Source: Sphingomonas lenta (GTDB lineage: Bacteria; Pseudomonadota; Alphaproteobacteria; Sphingomonadales; Sphingomonadaceae). Taken from it: DNA of 64,000 nucleotides. Both the position numbers and the translations under genes were made by a program. The DNA is taken from positions 1 to 64,000 of the forward strand of contig NZ_NSLI01000004.1 in NCBI RefSeq assembly GCF_002288825.1, in the 5' to 3' direction. Shown here one piece after another: positions 46,216 through 55,444 of the stretch (position 1 is its first letter; every line of letters starts with the position of its first letter). The notes beneath the pieces are model-generated. The model did no database searches, had not been told where the DNA came from, and worked only from the letters and a program-made list of their open reading frames with translations.

Positions 46216-46832
46216 ACGCAGGCCGCGCCCGGCGAGGCGGCAGCGCGTTGTACCTCCAGATCGGGCAGGAGACGATCTACCTCCTCTTGACCGGAGGGCT
46301 GTTCGCCTCGCTCATGCTGACGCTCTACGTCGCGAGCCTGCGCGGACCCACCGAGCAGCCGCCGATCGTCACCTTAAGCGAGGCCGACGGCTATACCTTC
46401 CCGACCGGATCGGCCGAGATCGGGCCGGCGTTCGCGCGGGCGCTGCGCACCGCCGCCGCTCCGCGGCTGCGCGAGCTGTCGGACCGCTATGAGGCCCCCA
46501 TCATCGAGGTGATCGGGCACACGGACGAGATGCCTCTGTCCGGGCGGATGCGGGGTGATCTGGACGCGGCGCTCATCCCCTGGCTCTCGGGCGCCCGCAC
46601 GCGCGAGCCGGTCTCCTCGGACAATGTGGGGCTCGGCATGGCGCGCGCCGTCGCGGTGGCGCGGGCGCTGCGCGAGGCGGGGCTGGACGATAGGTATACG
46701 ATCATTCCGCTCTCCGCCGGCCCGCTGGTCAAACCAGGCGACGTCGTGACGGACGGCGCCAGCGCCGCCGACGAGCGCCGCCGACGCCGGATAGAGTTGC
46801 GGCTAAGGCGACCGGCCGCCGAGGCGCGCTGA
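46212..46832 (+). CDS. TM-anchored OmpA/MotB-like domain protein
   Basis: 206 residues: one N-terminal TM helix (about 17-40, ETIYLLLTGGLFASLMLTLY) and an OmpA-like peptidoglycan-binding domain, with FPTGSAEIGPAF, EVIGHTDEMPL, GLGMARAVAVARALRE and the terminal DERRRRRIELRLR. It starts with a GTG overlapping the previous stop (GTGA), so it is co-translated with the TM-tail protein. Topology matches MotB, TolR or ZorB, with the OmpA domain in the periplasm. It overlaps the convergent gene by 30 bases. Confidence 0.85.
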   Translation: MNAGRARRGGSALYLQIGQETIYLLLTGGLFASLMLTLYVASLRGPTEQPPIVTLSEADGYTFPTGSAEIGPAFARALRTAAAPRLRELSDRYEAPIIEVIGHTDEMPLSGRMRGDLDAALIPWLSGARTREPVSSDNVGLGMARAVAVARALREAGLDDRYTIIPLSAGPLVKPGDVVTDGASAADERRRRRIELRLRRPAAEAR

Positions 46833-47924
46833 CGCCTCCCAACGGTCGAGAGCGCGGTTGGCCGCTCGGCCGAGCTGCCCCGCGCGCGCCCGCGCCGCCG
46901 CGTCCAGCCCAGGCCTGGCCGGATGATGCCGCCAGCGGAACGCCCGCCACGCCTCCCGCGCATCCGTCGCGCTGGTCGCGGCGTCGAGCGCTTGGGAAAG
47001 CTGCGCGAGTTCGCCGCCGCCCGTGGCCGCGTCGCCCGTCGTGGCGGGCGCCGGCGGCGGGTCGGTCGGCCGGGCCGCGAGCGCCGCGCGTTCAAGCGCG
47101 GCCAGCTCGGCATTGGCCCGCTCCAACCTCGCGAGGTGGTGCGGCGCGTCGGCCCCGCCCGCGGAGAGCGACTCGAGCAGCCGCGCCTCCGCCTCGTCCT
47201 GCTCGACCGTCAGCGCCGTGATCCGCTCGCCCGCTCGACTCGCGATCCAGCGCTCCGGCCAGCACCGCGCCAGCGATCGCCGGACGCGACGCTGCTCCGC
47301 CGCCGCATGCGCCGCCTCCTCCAGCACCAGTCCGGCCCGGCTGCCCATCCGTGCCCGTGCGAGCGACCGCGCGGCGGGCCAGTCGGGCACGGGCGCAGGA
47401 GCACGAGCGAGCGCGGCGAGCGCCGCCTCGACGCGCGACCGGTCGCCCGAGAGCAGCTCCGACCGCCAGGACGCGGCCGCTTGGCCGTCGGGAATGCGGT
47501 GCTCGACCCGGAGCAGGGCACCGGGATTGGGACCGCTCGCGGGATCGCCGCCGAGCGCGCGGAGGAACCGCTCGACGCCCGCGCCCACGTCCGTGCCGTC
47601 CTCGACGAACGGCCAGATTGCGTCGGGCGGCGGGTCGGGGAAGCAGTGGCGGAACAGGTCGAGCACCGCGGCGCGACGCAGCGCACCGACCCGTTCGCTC
47701 CCCATCCGAGGCACCGACGGTCTGGAAGCGATGGGGGGCTGAGGCGGCGAGGGCGGACGCTGCTGCGCTGCTATTGGAAGGTAGGTAGTGACGGCATGGC
47801 CCGTGCGAAACGGAACCGGCTGTCGCGCAGGCGTCGGATCAGGTGCGGGGAGGGCCGGCGGAGCTTCGCCGCGTAACCTTCGCCACCCGCTCACCGCCGC
47901 CGCCCAGAAGCGTTCCAGCATCAT
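46803..47924 (-). CDS. Protein of unknown function convergent with the OmpA-domain gene
   Basis: 373 residues with no recognised family. A Pro-rich N-terminal region (about 20-72, with PPALPAPDPTPARQPVP) leads to a helical, Arg/Ala-rich body with phrases such as HCFPDPPPDAIWPFVEDG and WRAFRWRHHPARPGLD near the end. It has no TM helix or signal peptide, so it is cytoplasmic. Its 30-base overlap with the OmpA-domain gene and its position suggest it belongs to the vWA/PP2C/kinase/membrane locus. The start MM is at 47924. Confidence 0.65.
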   Translation of the reverse strand: MMLERFWAAAVSGWRRLRGEAPPALPAPDPTPARQPVPFRTGHAVTTYLPIAAQQRPPSPPQPPIASRPSVPRMGSERVGALRRAAVLDLFRHCFPDPPPDAIWPFVEDGTDVGAGVERFLRALGGDPASGPNPGALLRVEHRIPDGQAAASWRSELLSGDRSRVEAALAALARAPAPVPDWPAARSLARARMGSRAGLVLEEAAHAAAEQRRVRRSLARCWPERWIASRAGERITALTVEQDEAEARLLESLSAGGADAPHHLARLERANAELAALERAALAARPTDPPPAPATTGDAATGGGELAQLSQALDAATSATDAREAWRAFRWRHHPARPGLDAAARARAGQLGRAANRALDRWEASARLGGRSP

Positions 47925-47996
47925 CCACCTCCGGCATTTGGCCGGCCGGGAGCATGACGATCGGATCGCGCCGGCGCAACGGCCGAGCGTAGCGCG

Positions 47997-48326
47997 TCAG
48001 CGCTGGCTCAACGCCACGATATGATCGAACACCGCCGGATGTAACGGTTTTGCGAAGGCGCAGCCGTATTTGAACTTGTCGCGCCAGGCGACCACCGCCT
48101 CCAGGCCCGCGAGCCCCGGCAGCGTCAGCCACACCACCGTGCCGGGCCAGAGCGTGAAGCTCGTCTCGGCGCGGAAACCGGAGAGCGACAGGTCGACCAC
48201 GTCGATCTCGAACTTGGTCTGGCCCCGGTCGCGAAGGTGCGCGCGCATCTTCACCGCCTTGCGCAGCGCGCGGCGGTTCTCGTCGCCGGGAGTGTCGAAT
48301 GCGGGGTTGGTGAACGGCTGGGTCAT
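47997..48326 (-). CDS. PilZ domain protein
   Basis: 109 residues. The PilZ pattern is present: Arg-rich ENRRALRKAVKMRAHLR, then VVDLSLSGFRAE and FKYGCAF. PilZ domains bind cyclic di-GMP, but the N-terminal RxxxR is only partly typical, so binding is probable and not proven. A single-domain protein like this would relay c-di-GMP to motility or surface polysaccharide. The ATG at 48326 is preferred over a GTG at 48344. Confidence 0.85.
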   Translation of the reverse strand: MTQPFTNPAFDTPGDENRRALRKAVKMRAHLRDRGQTKFEIDVVDLSLSGFRAETSFTLWPGTVVWLTLPGLAGLEAVVAWRDKFKYGCAFAKPLHPAVFDHIVALSQR

Positions 48327-48448
48327 GGCTACCGAGTCGTACACCGGAGGTGGTTAACAACCCGCCAACATGCCCGACACTGGACGGGTCGGGACGGCTG
48401 TGCTTTAGGCCCGACCATTCCCGTTCTTCGAAAGAGGCGTGAGCCCCC

Positions 48449-49648
48449 ATGAACATCCACGAATACCAGGCCAAGGAACTGCTCAGCAAGTTCGGCGTCC
48501 CCGTGCCCGCCGGCCATGCCGCGATGAGCGTGGACGAGGCGGTCGAGGCCGCGGGCAAGCTCCCCGGGCCGCTCTTCGTGGTCAAGGCGCAGATCCACGC
48601 CGGCGGCCGCGGCAAGGGCAAGTTCAAGGAGCTGCCGGCGGAGGCCAAGGGCGGCGTCCGCCTGGCGCGCACCGCCGACGAGGTTCGCGCGGCGGCTGAG
48701 GAGATGCTCGGCAACACGCTCGTCACCGTCCAGACCGGCGAGGCGGGCAAGCAGGTCAACCGCCTCTACGTCACCGACGGCGTCGACATCGCCCGCGAGT
48801 TCTACCTGGCGCTGCTCGTCAACCGCGCCACGGGCCGCATCTCGATGGTCGCGTCCACCGAAGGCGGCATGGACATCGAAACGGTCGCGCACGACACGCC
48901 GGAGAAGATCCACACGATCGACATCGACCCGGCGACCGGCTTCATGCCGCACCATGGCCGCGCCGTCGCCGCCGCGCTGGGCCTGACCGGCGATCTCGCC
49001 AAGCAGGCGCAGAACGTCGCCGCCAAGCTCTACGGGGCGTTCCTCGGCACCGACGCGTCGCAGATCGAGATCAACCCGCTCGCGGTGACCGATGACGGCA
49101 AGCTCATGGTGCTCGACGCCAAGGTCGGCTTCGACGGCAACGCGATGTTCCGCCACAAGGACCTGATGGAGCTCCGCGACGAGACGGAGGAGGACCCGGC
49201 CGAGCTGGAGGCGTCCAAGTACGACCTCGCCTATATCAAGCTCGACGGCGACATCGGCTGCATGGTCAACGGCGCGGGCCTCGCCATGGCGACGATGGAC
49301 ATCATCAAGCTCAACGGCATGTTCCCCGCCAACTTCCTCGACGTGGGCGGCGGCGCCAGCCGCGAGAAGGTAACGGCCGCGTTTAAGATCATCCTCCAGG
49401 ACCCGAACGTGAAGGGCATCCTGGTCAACATCTTCGGCGGCATCATGCGCTGCGACATCATCGCGGAAGGCATCGTCGCCGCGGCCAAGGAAGTGAACCT
49501 CCAGGTGCCCCTGGTCGTTCGCCTCGAAGGCACCAACGTCCAGCAGGGCAAGGACATCCTGGCCAATTCCGGCCTGGCGATCGTCCCCGCCAACGACCTG
49601 GGCGACGCGGCCAAGAAGATCGTCGCCGAGGTGAAGAAGGCGGCGTGA
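48449..49648 (+). CDS. sucC: Succinate-CoA ligase (ADP-forming) beta subunit
   Basis: TCA-cycle enzyme subunit with an ATP-grasp fold, 399 residues. The N-terminal [20 protein letters not shown], the [16 protein letters not shown] segment and the C-terminal [17 protein letters not shown] are all typical. AAAGAGG precedes the ATG. The alpha subunit gene sucD, usually adjacent, is absent here; etfBA follow instead, so sucD must be elsewhere. Its stop overlaps a GTG that could start a 53-residue gene. Confidence 0.96.
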   Translation: MNIHEYQAKELLSKFGVPVPAGHAAMSVDEAVEAAGKLPGPLFVVKAQIHAGGRGKGKFKELPAEAKGGVRLARTADEVRAAAEEMLGNTLVTVQTGEAGKQVNRLYVTDGVDIAREFYLALLVNRATGRISMVASTEGGMDIETVAHDTPEKIHTIDIDPATGFMPHHGRAVAAALGLTGDLAKQAQNVAAKLYGAFLGTDASQIEINPLAVTDDGKLMVLDAKVGFDGNAMFRHKDLMELRDETEEDPAELEASKYDLAYIKLDGDIGCMVNGAGLAMATMDIIKLNGMFPANFLDVGGGASREKVTAAFKIILQDPNVKGILVNIFGGIMRCDIIAEGIVAAAKEVNLQVPLVVRLEGTNVQQGKDILANSGLAIVPANDLGDAAKKIVAEVKKAA

Positions 49649-49806
49649 CGACGCTCCCGCCCGCGCTGGCGGAGTGCGTCGAGGCGATCGACGCTACTCT
49701 AATGCGTATGCAACGGACATTGGATGAGTCAAAGCGTGAAGCAGACGCGTTCCAGGCTCGGATGGCGAGGTTAAACCAGCGGCTAGAAGAAGTCCGAAAG
49801 AGGTAG
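49645..49806 (+). CDS. Possible small coiled-coil protein between sucC and etfB
   Basis: A 53-codon frame from GTG 49645 (overlapping the sucC TGA as GTGA) to TAG 49804-49806. It would encode a mostly charged helix with heptad-like spacing ([19 protein letters not shown] and following). AGAAGG lies upstream. It fills the gap almost exactly, six bases before the etfB ATG. No family is known; it may be a real coupling peptide or chance. Confidence 0.45.
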   Translation: MTTLPPALAECVEAIDATLMRMQRTLDESKREADAFQARMARLNQRLEEVRKR

Positions 49807-49812
49807 AGCGGA

Positions 49813-50565
49813 ATGAAAGCACTCGTCCCCGTCAAGCGCGTGCTTGACTACAATGTGAAGCCCCGGATCAAGGCCGACGGCACGGGCGTCGACCTGTCCA
49901 ACGTCAAGATGAGCATGAACCCCTTCGACGAGATCGCCGTCGAGGAGGCAATCCGCTTGAAGGAGAAGGGCGTCGTCACCGAGATCGTGGCGGTGTCGAT
50001 CGGCGAGGCCAAGGCGCAGGAGACGCTGCGCACCGCGCTCGCCATGGGCGCCGACCGCGCGATCCTGGTGACCGCCGAGGGCACGGTCGAGCCGCTCGCG
50101 GTGGCCAAGATCCTGAAGGGCATCGTCGCCGAGGAGAGCCCTGAGCTCGTCATCCTGGGCAAGCAGGCGATCGACGACGACAACAACCAGACGGGCCAGA
50201 TGCTCGCCGGCCTGCTCGGCTGGGCGCAGGGCACCTTCGCGTCCAAGGTCGAGGCCGCGGACGGCGAGGTCCGCGTCACCCGCGAGGTCGACGGCGGCCT
50301 GGAGACGGACCTGCTCAAGCTCCCCGCCATCATCACCACCGACCTGCGCCTGAACGAGCCGCGCTACGCGAGCTTGCCCAACATCATGAAGGCGAAGTCG
50401 AAGCCGCTCGCGAACAAGACGCCCGCCGACTACGGCGTCGACACCGCGCCCCGCATCTCGATCGTCAAGGTCACCGAGCCGTCCAAGCGCCAGGCCGGCT
50501 CCAAGGTCGCCGACGTCGACGAACTCGTCACCAAGCTCGCAGCCTTAGGGATCGCCAAGTCATGA
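49813..50565 (+). CDS. etfB: Electron transfer flavoprotein beta subunit
   Basis: 250 residues, AMP-binding subunit of the heterodimeric ETF that passes electrons from acyl-CoA and other dehydrogenases to ETF-ubiquinone oxidoreductase. [36 protein letters not shown] and [14 protein letters not shown] are diagnostic. The stop overlaps the etfA ATG (ATGA). The order etfB-etfA is the normal one. Confidence 0.96.
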   Translation: MKALVPVKRVLDYNVKPRIKADGTGVDLSNVKMSMNPFDEIAVEEAIRLKEKGVVTEIVAVSIGEAKAQETLRTALAMGADRAILVTAEGTVEPLAVAKILKGIVAEESPELVILGKQAIDDDNNQTGQMLAGLLGWAQGTFASKVEAADGEVRVTREVDGGLETDLLKLPAIITTDLRLNEPRYASLPNIMKAKSKPLANKTPADYGVDTAPRISIVKVTEPSKRQAGSKVADVDELVTKLAALGIAKS

Positions 50566-51491
50566 AGTGTCTCGTCCTCGTCGAACACGACGGCAAGACC
50601 GTCCGCGACGCCACGCTCTCCGCCGTCACCGCCGCCAGCAAGCTGGGCCAGGTCGACCTGCTCGTGGCGGGCGAGGGCGTCGGCCCCGTCGCTGAAGCCG
50701 CCGCCAAGATCGCAGGCGCGGGCACGGTGTACGTCGCCGACGACGCGGCCTACGCGCACCAGCTCGCCGAGAACATCGCCCCGCTCGCGGTCGAGCTCAT
50801 GGGCGAGCACGACGCGTTCGTCTGCCCCGCCACCACCAACGGCAAGAACATCGCGCCCCGTGTGGCGGCGTTGCTCGACGTGATGCAGGTCTCCGACGTG
50901 CTGTCGATCGAGGGTCCGGACACGTTCACGCGCCCCATCTACGCCGGCAACGCGATCGCGACCGTCAAGACGAGCGACCCCAAGCTCGTCCTCACCGTCC
51001 GCGGCACCGCGTTCGAGAAGGCGGCGGCCGAGGGCGGCTCCGGCCAGGTCCAGCCCGCGCAATCGACCGGCGACAAGGGCCTGTCGCGCTTCGAGAATGC
51101 CGAGATCGCGCAGAACGCGCGTCCCGAGCTCACCTCCGCCAAGATCATCGTCTCCGGCGGTCGCGCGCTTCAAAATAGCGAGAACTTCCACAGCCTGATC
51201 GAACCGCTCGCCGACAAGCTCGGCGCGGCGGTCGGCGCATCGCGCGCCGCGGTCGACGCGGGCTACGTCCCCAACGACTACCAGGTCGGGCAAACCGGCA
51301 AGATCGTCGCCCCCGACGTCTACATCGCGGTCGGCATCTCGGGCGCGATCCAGCACCTGGCGGGCATGAAGGATTCCAAGATCATCGTCGCCATCAACAA
51401 GGACGCCGACGCGCCCATCTTCCAGGTGGCCGACATCGGGCTGGTGGGCGACCTGTTCAAAGTCGTTCCCGAGCTCACCGAGAAACTCTGA
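50562..51491 (+). CDS. etfA: Electron transfer flavoprotein alpha subunit
   Basis: 309 residues, FAD-binding subunit. The C-terminal FAD domain reads [20 protein letters not shown] and [12 protein letters not shown], with [13 protein letters not shown] residues earlier ([15 protein letters not shown]). Coupled to etfB by ATGA. Together they carry electrons from beta-oxidation and related dehydrogenases to the quinone pool. Confidence 0.97.
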   Translation: MKCLVLVEHDGKTVRDATLSAVTAASKLGQVDLLVAGEGVGPVAEAAAKIAGAGTVYVADDAAYAHQLAENIAPLAVELMGEHDAFVCPATTNGKNIAPRVAALLDVMQVSDVLSIEGPDTFTRPIYAGNAIATVKTSDPKLVLTVRGTAFEKAAAEGGSGQVQPAQSTGDKGLSRFENAEIAQNARPELTSAKIIVSGGRALQNSENFHSLIEPLADKLGAAVGASRAAVDAGYVPNDYQVGQTGKIVAPDVYIAVGISGAIQHLAGMKDSKIIVAINKDADAPIFQVADIGLVGDLFKVVPELTEKL

Positions 51492-51495
51492 CCGG

Positions 51496-52170
51496 GTGGA
51501 CGGGGCCGACCTGTCCTTCGACCGGCACGGGGCGGCGCGGCACGATCGCGCCGCCCTTTCCGTTTTGGGCGACCTCGAACGTGTCCTCGCTTCTTGCCCG
51601 ACTGACCGCGCGGGCACCCGTCTGTACGGCGTGCCAGGGCTCGCGACGCTACTCGCGTCCGACGGTCCGATCGGCCGCATCGCCGTCGACCGTGCTGGAC
51701 CCGAAACACGCCCGGTCCGCGCGATCCTGTTCGACAAGACGCCCGGCGCGAACTGGTCGCTCGGCTGGCATCAAGATCGAACGATTGCCGTGCGGGAGCG
51801 ACACGACGTTCCCGGCTATGGACCGTGGTCGCGCAAGGCTGGCGTCCAGCATGTCGAGCCGCCCTTCGCCGTAATCGAGGCGATGGTCACCCTACGCGTC
51901 CACCTGGACGACGTACCCGCCGACAACGCACCACTGCTCGTCGCTCCCGGCTCGCACAAGCTCGGCCGCCTCGCCGAGCCCAACATCGCCGGTGTCGTCG
52001 AGCGTTGCGGGACGGCGGTATGCTTGGCCGAGCGCGGCGACGTGTGGGCGTATGCCACATCGATCATTCATGCATCGGCTGCGTCGACCGGGCATGCGCA
52101 CCGGCGTGTGTTGCAGGTGGACTACGCTCCGGACGTGCTTGCCCCGCCCCTCGAATGGCTGGGCGTCTGA
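51496..52170 (+). CDS. Phytanoyl-CoA dioxygenase (PhyH)-family protein
   Basis: 224 residues of the Fe(II)/2-oxoglutarate dioxygenase fold. The metal-binding H-x-D is [12 protein letters not shown] (about 94-96), the distal His lies in [10 protein letters not shown], and an Arg in HRRVLQVDY could bind 2-oxoglutarate. The substrate is unknown. It starts with GTG at 51496, four bases after etfA, and may be read through from the etf operon. Confidence 0.82.
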   Translation: MDGADLSFDRHGAARHDRAALSVLGDLERVLASCPTDRAGTRLYGVPGLATLLASDGPIGRIAVDRAGPETRPVRAILFDKTPGANWSLGWHQDRTIAVRERHDVPGYGPWSRKAGVQHVEPPFAVIEAMVTLRVHLDDVPADNAPLLVAPGSHKLGRLAEPNIAGVVERCGTAVCLAERGDVWAYATSIIHASAASTGHAHRRVLQVDYAPDVLAPPLEWLGV

Positions 52171-52239
52171 TCGCGACCGATCGGCGCTGAACCGGGGCGA
52201 TCTGTTGCGAAGAATGCTCGTGCTGTGCACGATCCGTTG

Positions 52240-53331
52240 ATGCTTTCGCTTCTATTGCTCGCCCTCCAAGCTCCCGCCCAGACCCCGCCCGCAGCCGCCG
52301 CCGGCGCACCCGCGCAGCCCACCCGAACCTGGCCCACGCGCGAAGGCGACCACGTCATCCGCGATTTCCGCTTCCGCTCCGGCGAAACGTTGCCCGAGCT
52401 CAGGATGCACTACACCACGCTCGGCCAGCCGCGCCGTGACGCCCGAGGCGAGATCGTCAACGCGGTCATGGTGCTCCACGGCACCGGCGGCACGGGCAAG
52501 CAGTTCCTCTCGCCCCAGTTCGCCGACGAGCTGTACGGGCCGGGCCAGCCGCTCGACATCACCCGCTACTGGATCATCCTGCCCGACAATATCGGCCATG
52601 GCGGCTCGTCCAAGCCGTCCGACGGCCTGCGCACGCGCTTCCCGGCTTACGGCTACCACGACATGGTCGCCGCACAGCACCGGCTGCTCACGCAAGGGCT
52701 AGGCGTCAAACGGCTGCGGCTCCTCATGGGCACCTCGATGGGCTGCATGCACGGCTTCGTCTGGGGGAGCACCTACCCCGACTTCGCCCGCGCGCTGATG
52801 CCGCTCGCCTGCGAGCCCGTCGAGATCGCCGGGCTCAACCGCATGTGGCGCCAGCTCGCCATCGACAACATTCGGAACGACCCCGCTTACGCGGACGGCG
52901 ACTACCGGGCGCAGCCCACCGCCGGCCTACGCGCCGCCGCGTCGCTCCTGTTCGTGGCGGGCGCGGCGCCGCTCAACCTCCAGGCGCAGTTCCCCACGCG
53001 TGAGCCCGCGGTCGCCTACGCCCACGATCGCGTGGCGCGGCAGGTCGCCGGCCTCGACGCCAACGACCTCGTCTACGCGCTCGACAGCTCGCGCGACTAC
53101 GACCCCTGGCCGCAGCTGGAGCGGATCACCGCGCCCACCGTCTGGATCAACTCGGCCGACGACTTCATCAACCCGCGCAACCTCGACTTCCCCGAACGCG
53201 CGGTGAAGCGGATGCCGAACGCCCGCTTCCGCATAATCCCCGAAACGCCCGAGACGCGCGGCCACGGCACGCACACCTGGGCGAAGTTCTGGCGCGCCGA
53301 CCTCGCGGACCTGCTCCGCCGGACGGAGTAA
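52240..53331 (+). CDS. Exported alpha/beta hydrolase, homoserine acetyltransferase-like
   Basis: 363 residues with a signal peptide (MLSLLLLALQAPAQ). The alpha/beta-hydrolase domain has the nucleophile Ser in GTSMGCMHG (about 165), an Asp in NSADDFINP and a His in RGHGTHTW. It resembles MetX-type acyltransferases but is exported, so it is more likely a hydrolase of unknown substrate than a methionine enzyme. ATG 52240 is chosen because the signal peptide begins there; a GTG at 52225 is possible. Confidence 0.82.
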   Translation: MLSLLLLALQAPAQTPPAAAAGAPAQPTRTWPTREGDHVIRDFRFRSGETLPELRMHYTTLGQPRRDARGEIVNAVMVLHGTGGTGKQFLSPQFADELYGPGQPLDITRYWIILPDNIGHGGSSKPSDGLRTRFPAYGYHDMVAAQHRLLTQGLGVKRLRLLMGTSMGCMHGFVWGSTYPDFARALMPLACEPVEIAGLNRMWRQLAIDNIRNDPAYADGDYRAQPTAGLRAAASLLFVAGAAPLNLQAQFPTREPAVAYAHDRVARQVAGLDANDLVYALDSSRDYDPWPQLERITAPTVWINSADDFINPRNLDFPERAVKRMPNARFRIIPETPETRGHGTHTWAKFWRADLADLLRRTE

Positions 53332-53335
53332 GCCG

Positions 53336-54685
53336 CTACTCGGGCCGCAAGCGCGTGATCACGCCCTGAGCATCGCTCTCGGCGAGCCATGTCGTGCGCT
53401 TGCGCCGGAACGTCGCGCGGTAGCGGCGGGTGCTTCCTTCCTCGCCGATGAGCGAGAAGGAATGGAGCGGCCCGACGCCGTTCAGCAGCGCCCGCGCGAA
53501 AGGGGAGCCGAGCTGCCCCGCCACGTTCGGCGACACGCCCGTCGCGGGTCGGCCCGCCGCCGCAGCCTCCAGCGCCGCCCTGACGCGCGCCGTCGATTGC
53601 GGCGTCCGATCCTCAATCGCCGCGGGCTCGGGCGGGGCGGGAACGTACCGGTCGAGCAGCGCCTCCGCGAGCAACGGGAAGAAGGTGCGCTGGTTGGTGA
53701 GCGCGATCACGGTCAGCCGCCGATCCTCGACGCGCAGGATGTCGGCGAGCGCGGGCCCGCCGCTATGGCCCACGACCGGCACGCCGCGATAGGTGCGCGC
53801 GACCCAGCCCACGCCGAAACCCGAACGCCTGCCGCCCGACAGCGTCGCGGGCGTCTCCAGCGCGACGAGCGACTCGCGCCGCAGCACGCGGCCCTGGTCG
53901 AGCGCCGCGAAGAACGCGGCCAGGTCGCGGATCGAGCTATATAGGCCGCCCGCACCGTATCCGTGCGGGGCGAAGAAGAAGTCACTGGTCACGAGCTCGC
54001 CGTCGCGCAGGCCGTACGTTTCCGCGCGCTTGGGCAGCACCGCGCCGACGCGCACGCCGTCCTCCTCGGCCGCGAGCGCGAAGCCGGTGGCCGTCATGCC
54101 GAGCGGCGCGGTCACCTCGTCGCGCAACAGATCGGGCAGCTTCTTGCCTCCCGCTTTCTCGATCACCGCGCGCAGCACGGTGAAGTCGGTGAAGCCGTAG
54201 CGCGCCTCGGTGCCGGGCTGGTAGGCGAGCGGCCGCTTCATCGCCGCCGCGACCACGCCCTCGACCGTCTGAGGCGCGGGCGTCCCCAGATCGTCGGGCA
54301 GCCCGGACGTGTGGTCGGCGAGCTGGCGCACCCGGATGCCCGCCCAGGACGGCGGCGCGTCGGGAAACCAGCGCGTCAGCGGATCGTCGAGATCCAGCCT
54401 GCCCCGCCCCACCAGCCGCATCAGCAGCACGCCCGTGAAAATCTTGGTCGCGGAGGCGAGCTGGAACCGCGTGTCGAGGTCGACGGGAGCGTTCCACTCG
54501 ACGTCGGCGACGCCGTAGGCGGCGAGCTTGACGACGCGGCCCCGCTCCACGACCGCGACCGCCGCGCCGGGGATGCGGCTGACGGCCATCTGATCGGCGA
54601 CGACTCGGTCGATCGCGTCGGCGCGGGCGGAGGCGGGCGCGGCGATCAGGCTCAGCGCGGCTGCGAGCAGGAACAGGTACGGCAT
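53336..54685 (-). CDS. Exported serine hydrolase (beta-lactamase/class C-like)
   Basis: 449 residues with a signal peptide (MPYLFLLAAALSLIAAPASARA). The penicillin-binding-type domain has S-x-x-K in LASATKIFTG (about 80), a Tyr-containing RYGFTDF, and HSGG in VGHSGGPALAD as the third motif. An additional C-terminal domain follows. Such proteins are esterases or D-amino-acid peptidases; a role in beta-lactam resistance cannot be inferred. It is convergent with the alpha/beta hydrolase, with four bases between stops. Confidence 0.88.
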   Translation of the reverse strand: MPYLFLLAAALSLIAAPASARADAIDRVVADQMAVSRIPGAAVAVVERGRVVKLAAYGVADVEWNAPVDLDTRFQLASATKIFTGVLLMRLVGRGRLDLDDPLTRWFPDAPPSWAGIRVRQLADHTSGLPDDLGTPAPQTVEGVVAAAMKRPLAYQPGTEARYGFTDFTVLRAVIEKAGGKKLPDLLRDEVTAPLGMTATGFALAAEEDGVRVGAVLPKRAETYGLRDGELVTSDFFFAPHGYGAGGLYSSIRDLAAFFAALDQGRVLRRESLVALETPATLSGGRRSGFGVGWVARTYRGVPVVGHSGGPALADILRVEDRRLTVIALTNQRTFFPLLAEALLDRYVPAPPEPAAIEDRTPQSTARVRAALEAAAAGRPATGVSPNVAGQLGSPFARALLNGVGPLHSFSLIGEEGSTRRYRATFRRKRTTWLAESDAQGVITRLRPE

Positions 54686-54750
54686 GTTTCGCGTCTGTAC
54701 CGATCGGCCCGGGAGAGGTGACGCGCCATGCGACGAAGCCGCGACGAGAC

Positions 54751-55299
54751 GTGAACGGAGCGACCGACCGCCTCCATGTCGTCACCGGCGGCCCCGGATC
54801 GGGCAAGACGACGCTGGTCGACGCGCTCGCCGCCGCAGGCGTCGCCACCAGCCCGGAAGTCGGCCGCGCCGTCGTGCGGGAACAGCTCGCCAGCGGCGGC
54901 GCGGCGCTGCCTTGGGGCGACGAGCGCGCCTTCGCCGAGCTGATGCTGCCGCGCGAGTGCGCCGCGCACGGGGCGGCGCTGGCTAGGGGCGAGGAGGTGG
55001 TGCTCGACCGCGGCGTGCCCGACGTGGTCGGCTTCCTGCGCGTCTCGGGGCTGCCCGTGCCCGGCCATATCGACCGAGCCGCGCGGCGCCACCGCTACAA
55101 CCGCCAAGTGTTCCTGGCACCCTTCTGGGCCGAGATCTACGTGCACGACCCCGAGCGCATCCAACCCGCCAGCCACGCCCGGGCGACCGAGGCCGTCATG
55201 CGCGAGACCTATGCCGGCTACGGCTACCACCTCGTCGAGCTGCCCCGCGCAACGGTGGAGGAACGCGTCGCCTTCGTGCTCCGCCATCTGGCGGGCTGA
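54751..55299 (+). CDS. AAA family P-loop NTPase
   Basis: 182 residues with Walker A in VVTGGPGSGKTTLVDAL (about 8-20) and a Walker-B-like VVLDRGVPD. It resembles small AAA_28-type nucleoside or unknown kinases (ATP/GTPase of unknown target). The start is uncertain: GTG 54751 is nearest the domain, while GTG 54718 would have its Shine-Dalgarno too close. It stands alone, divergent from the serine hydrolase. Confidence 0.8.
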   Translation: MNGATDRLHVVTGGPGSGKTTLVDALAAAGVATSPEVGRAVVREQLASGGAALPWGDERAFAELMLPRECAAHGAALARGEEVVLDRGVPDVVGFLRVSGLPVPGHIDRAARRHRYNRQVFLAPFWAEIYVHDPERIQPASHARATEAVMRETYAGYGYHLVELPRATVEERVAFVLRHLAG

Positions 55300-55444
55300 A
55301 ATTGGGGCTGTCCTACAAGCGTCGCGCCGTGCAAGCTTGCCGCATGAGTGCTTACGCCAACTCCGCCACAGCCACCGCCCGGGCAACGATTCGTCGCGAT
55401 GTCGAGCCGACATACGCTTACTTTCGTCACCTTCGGGGCCGCGC

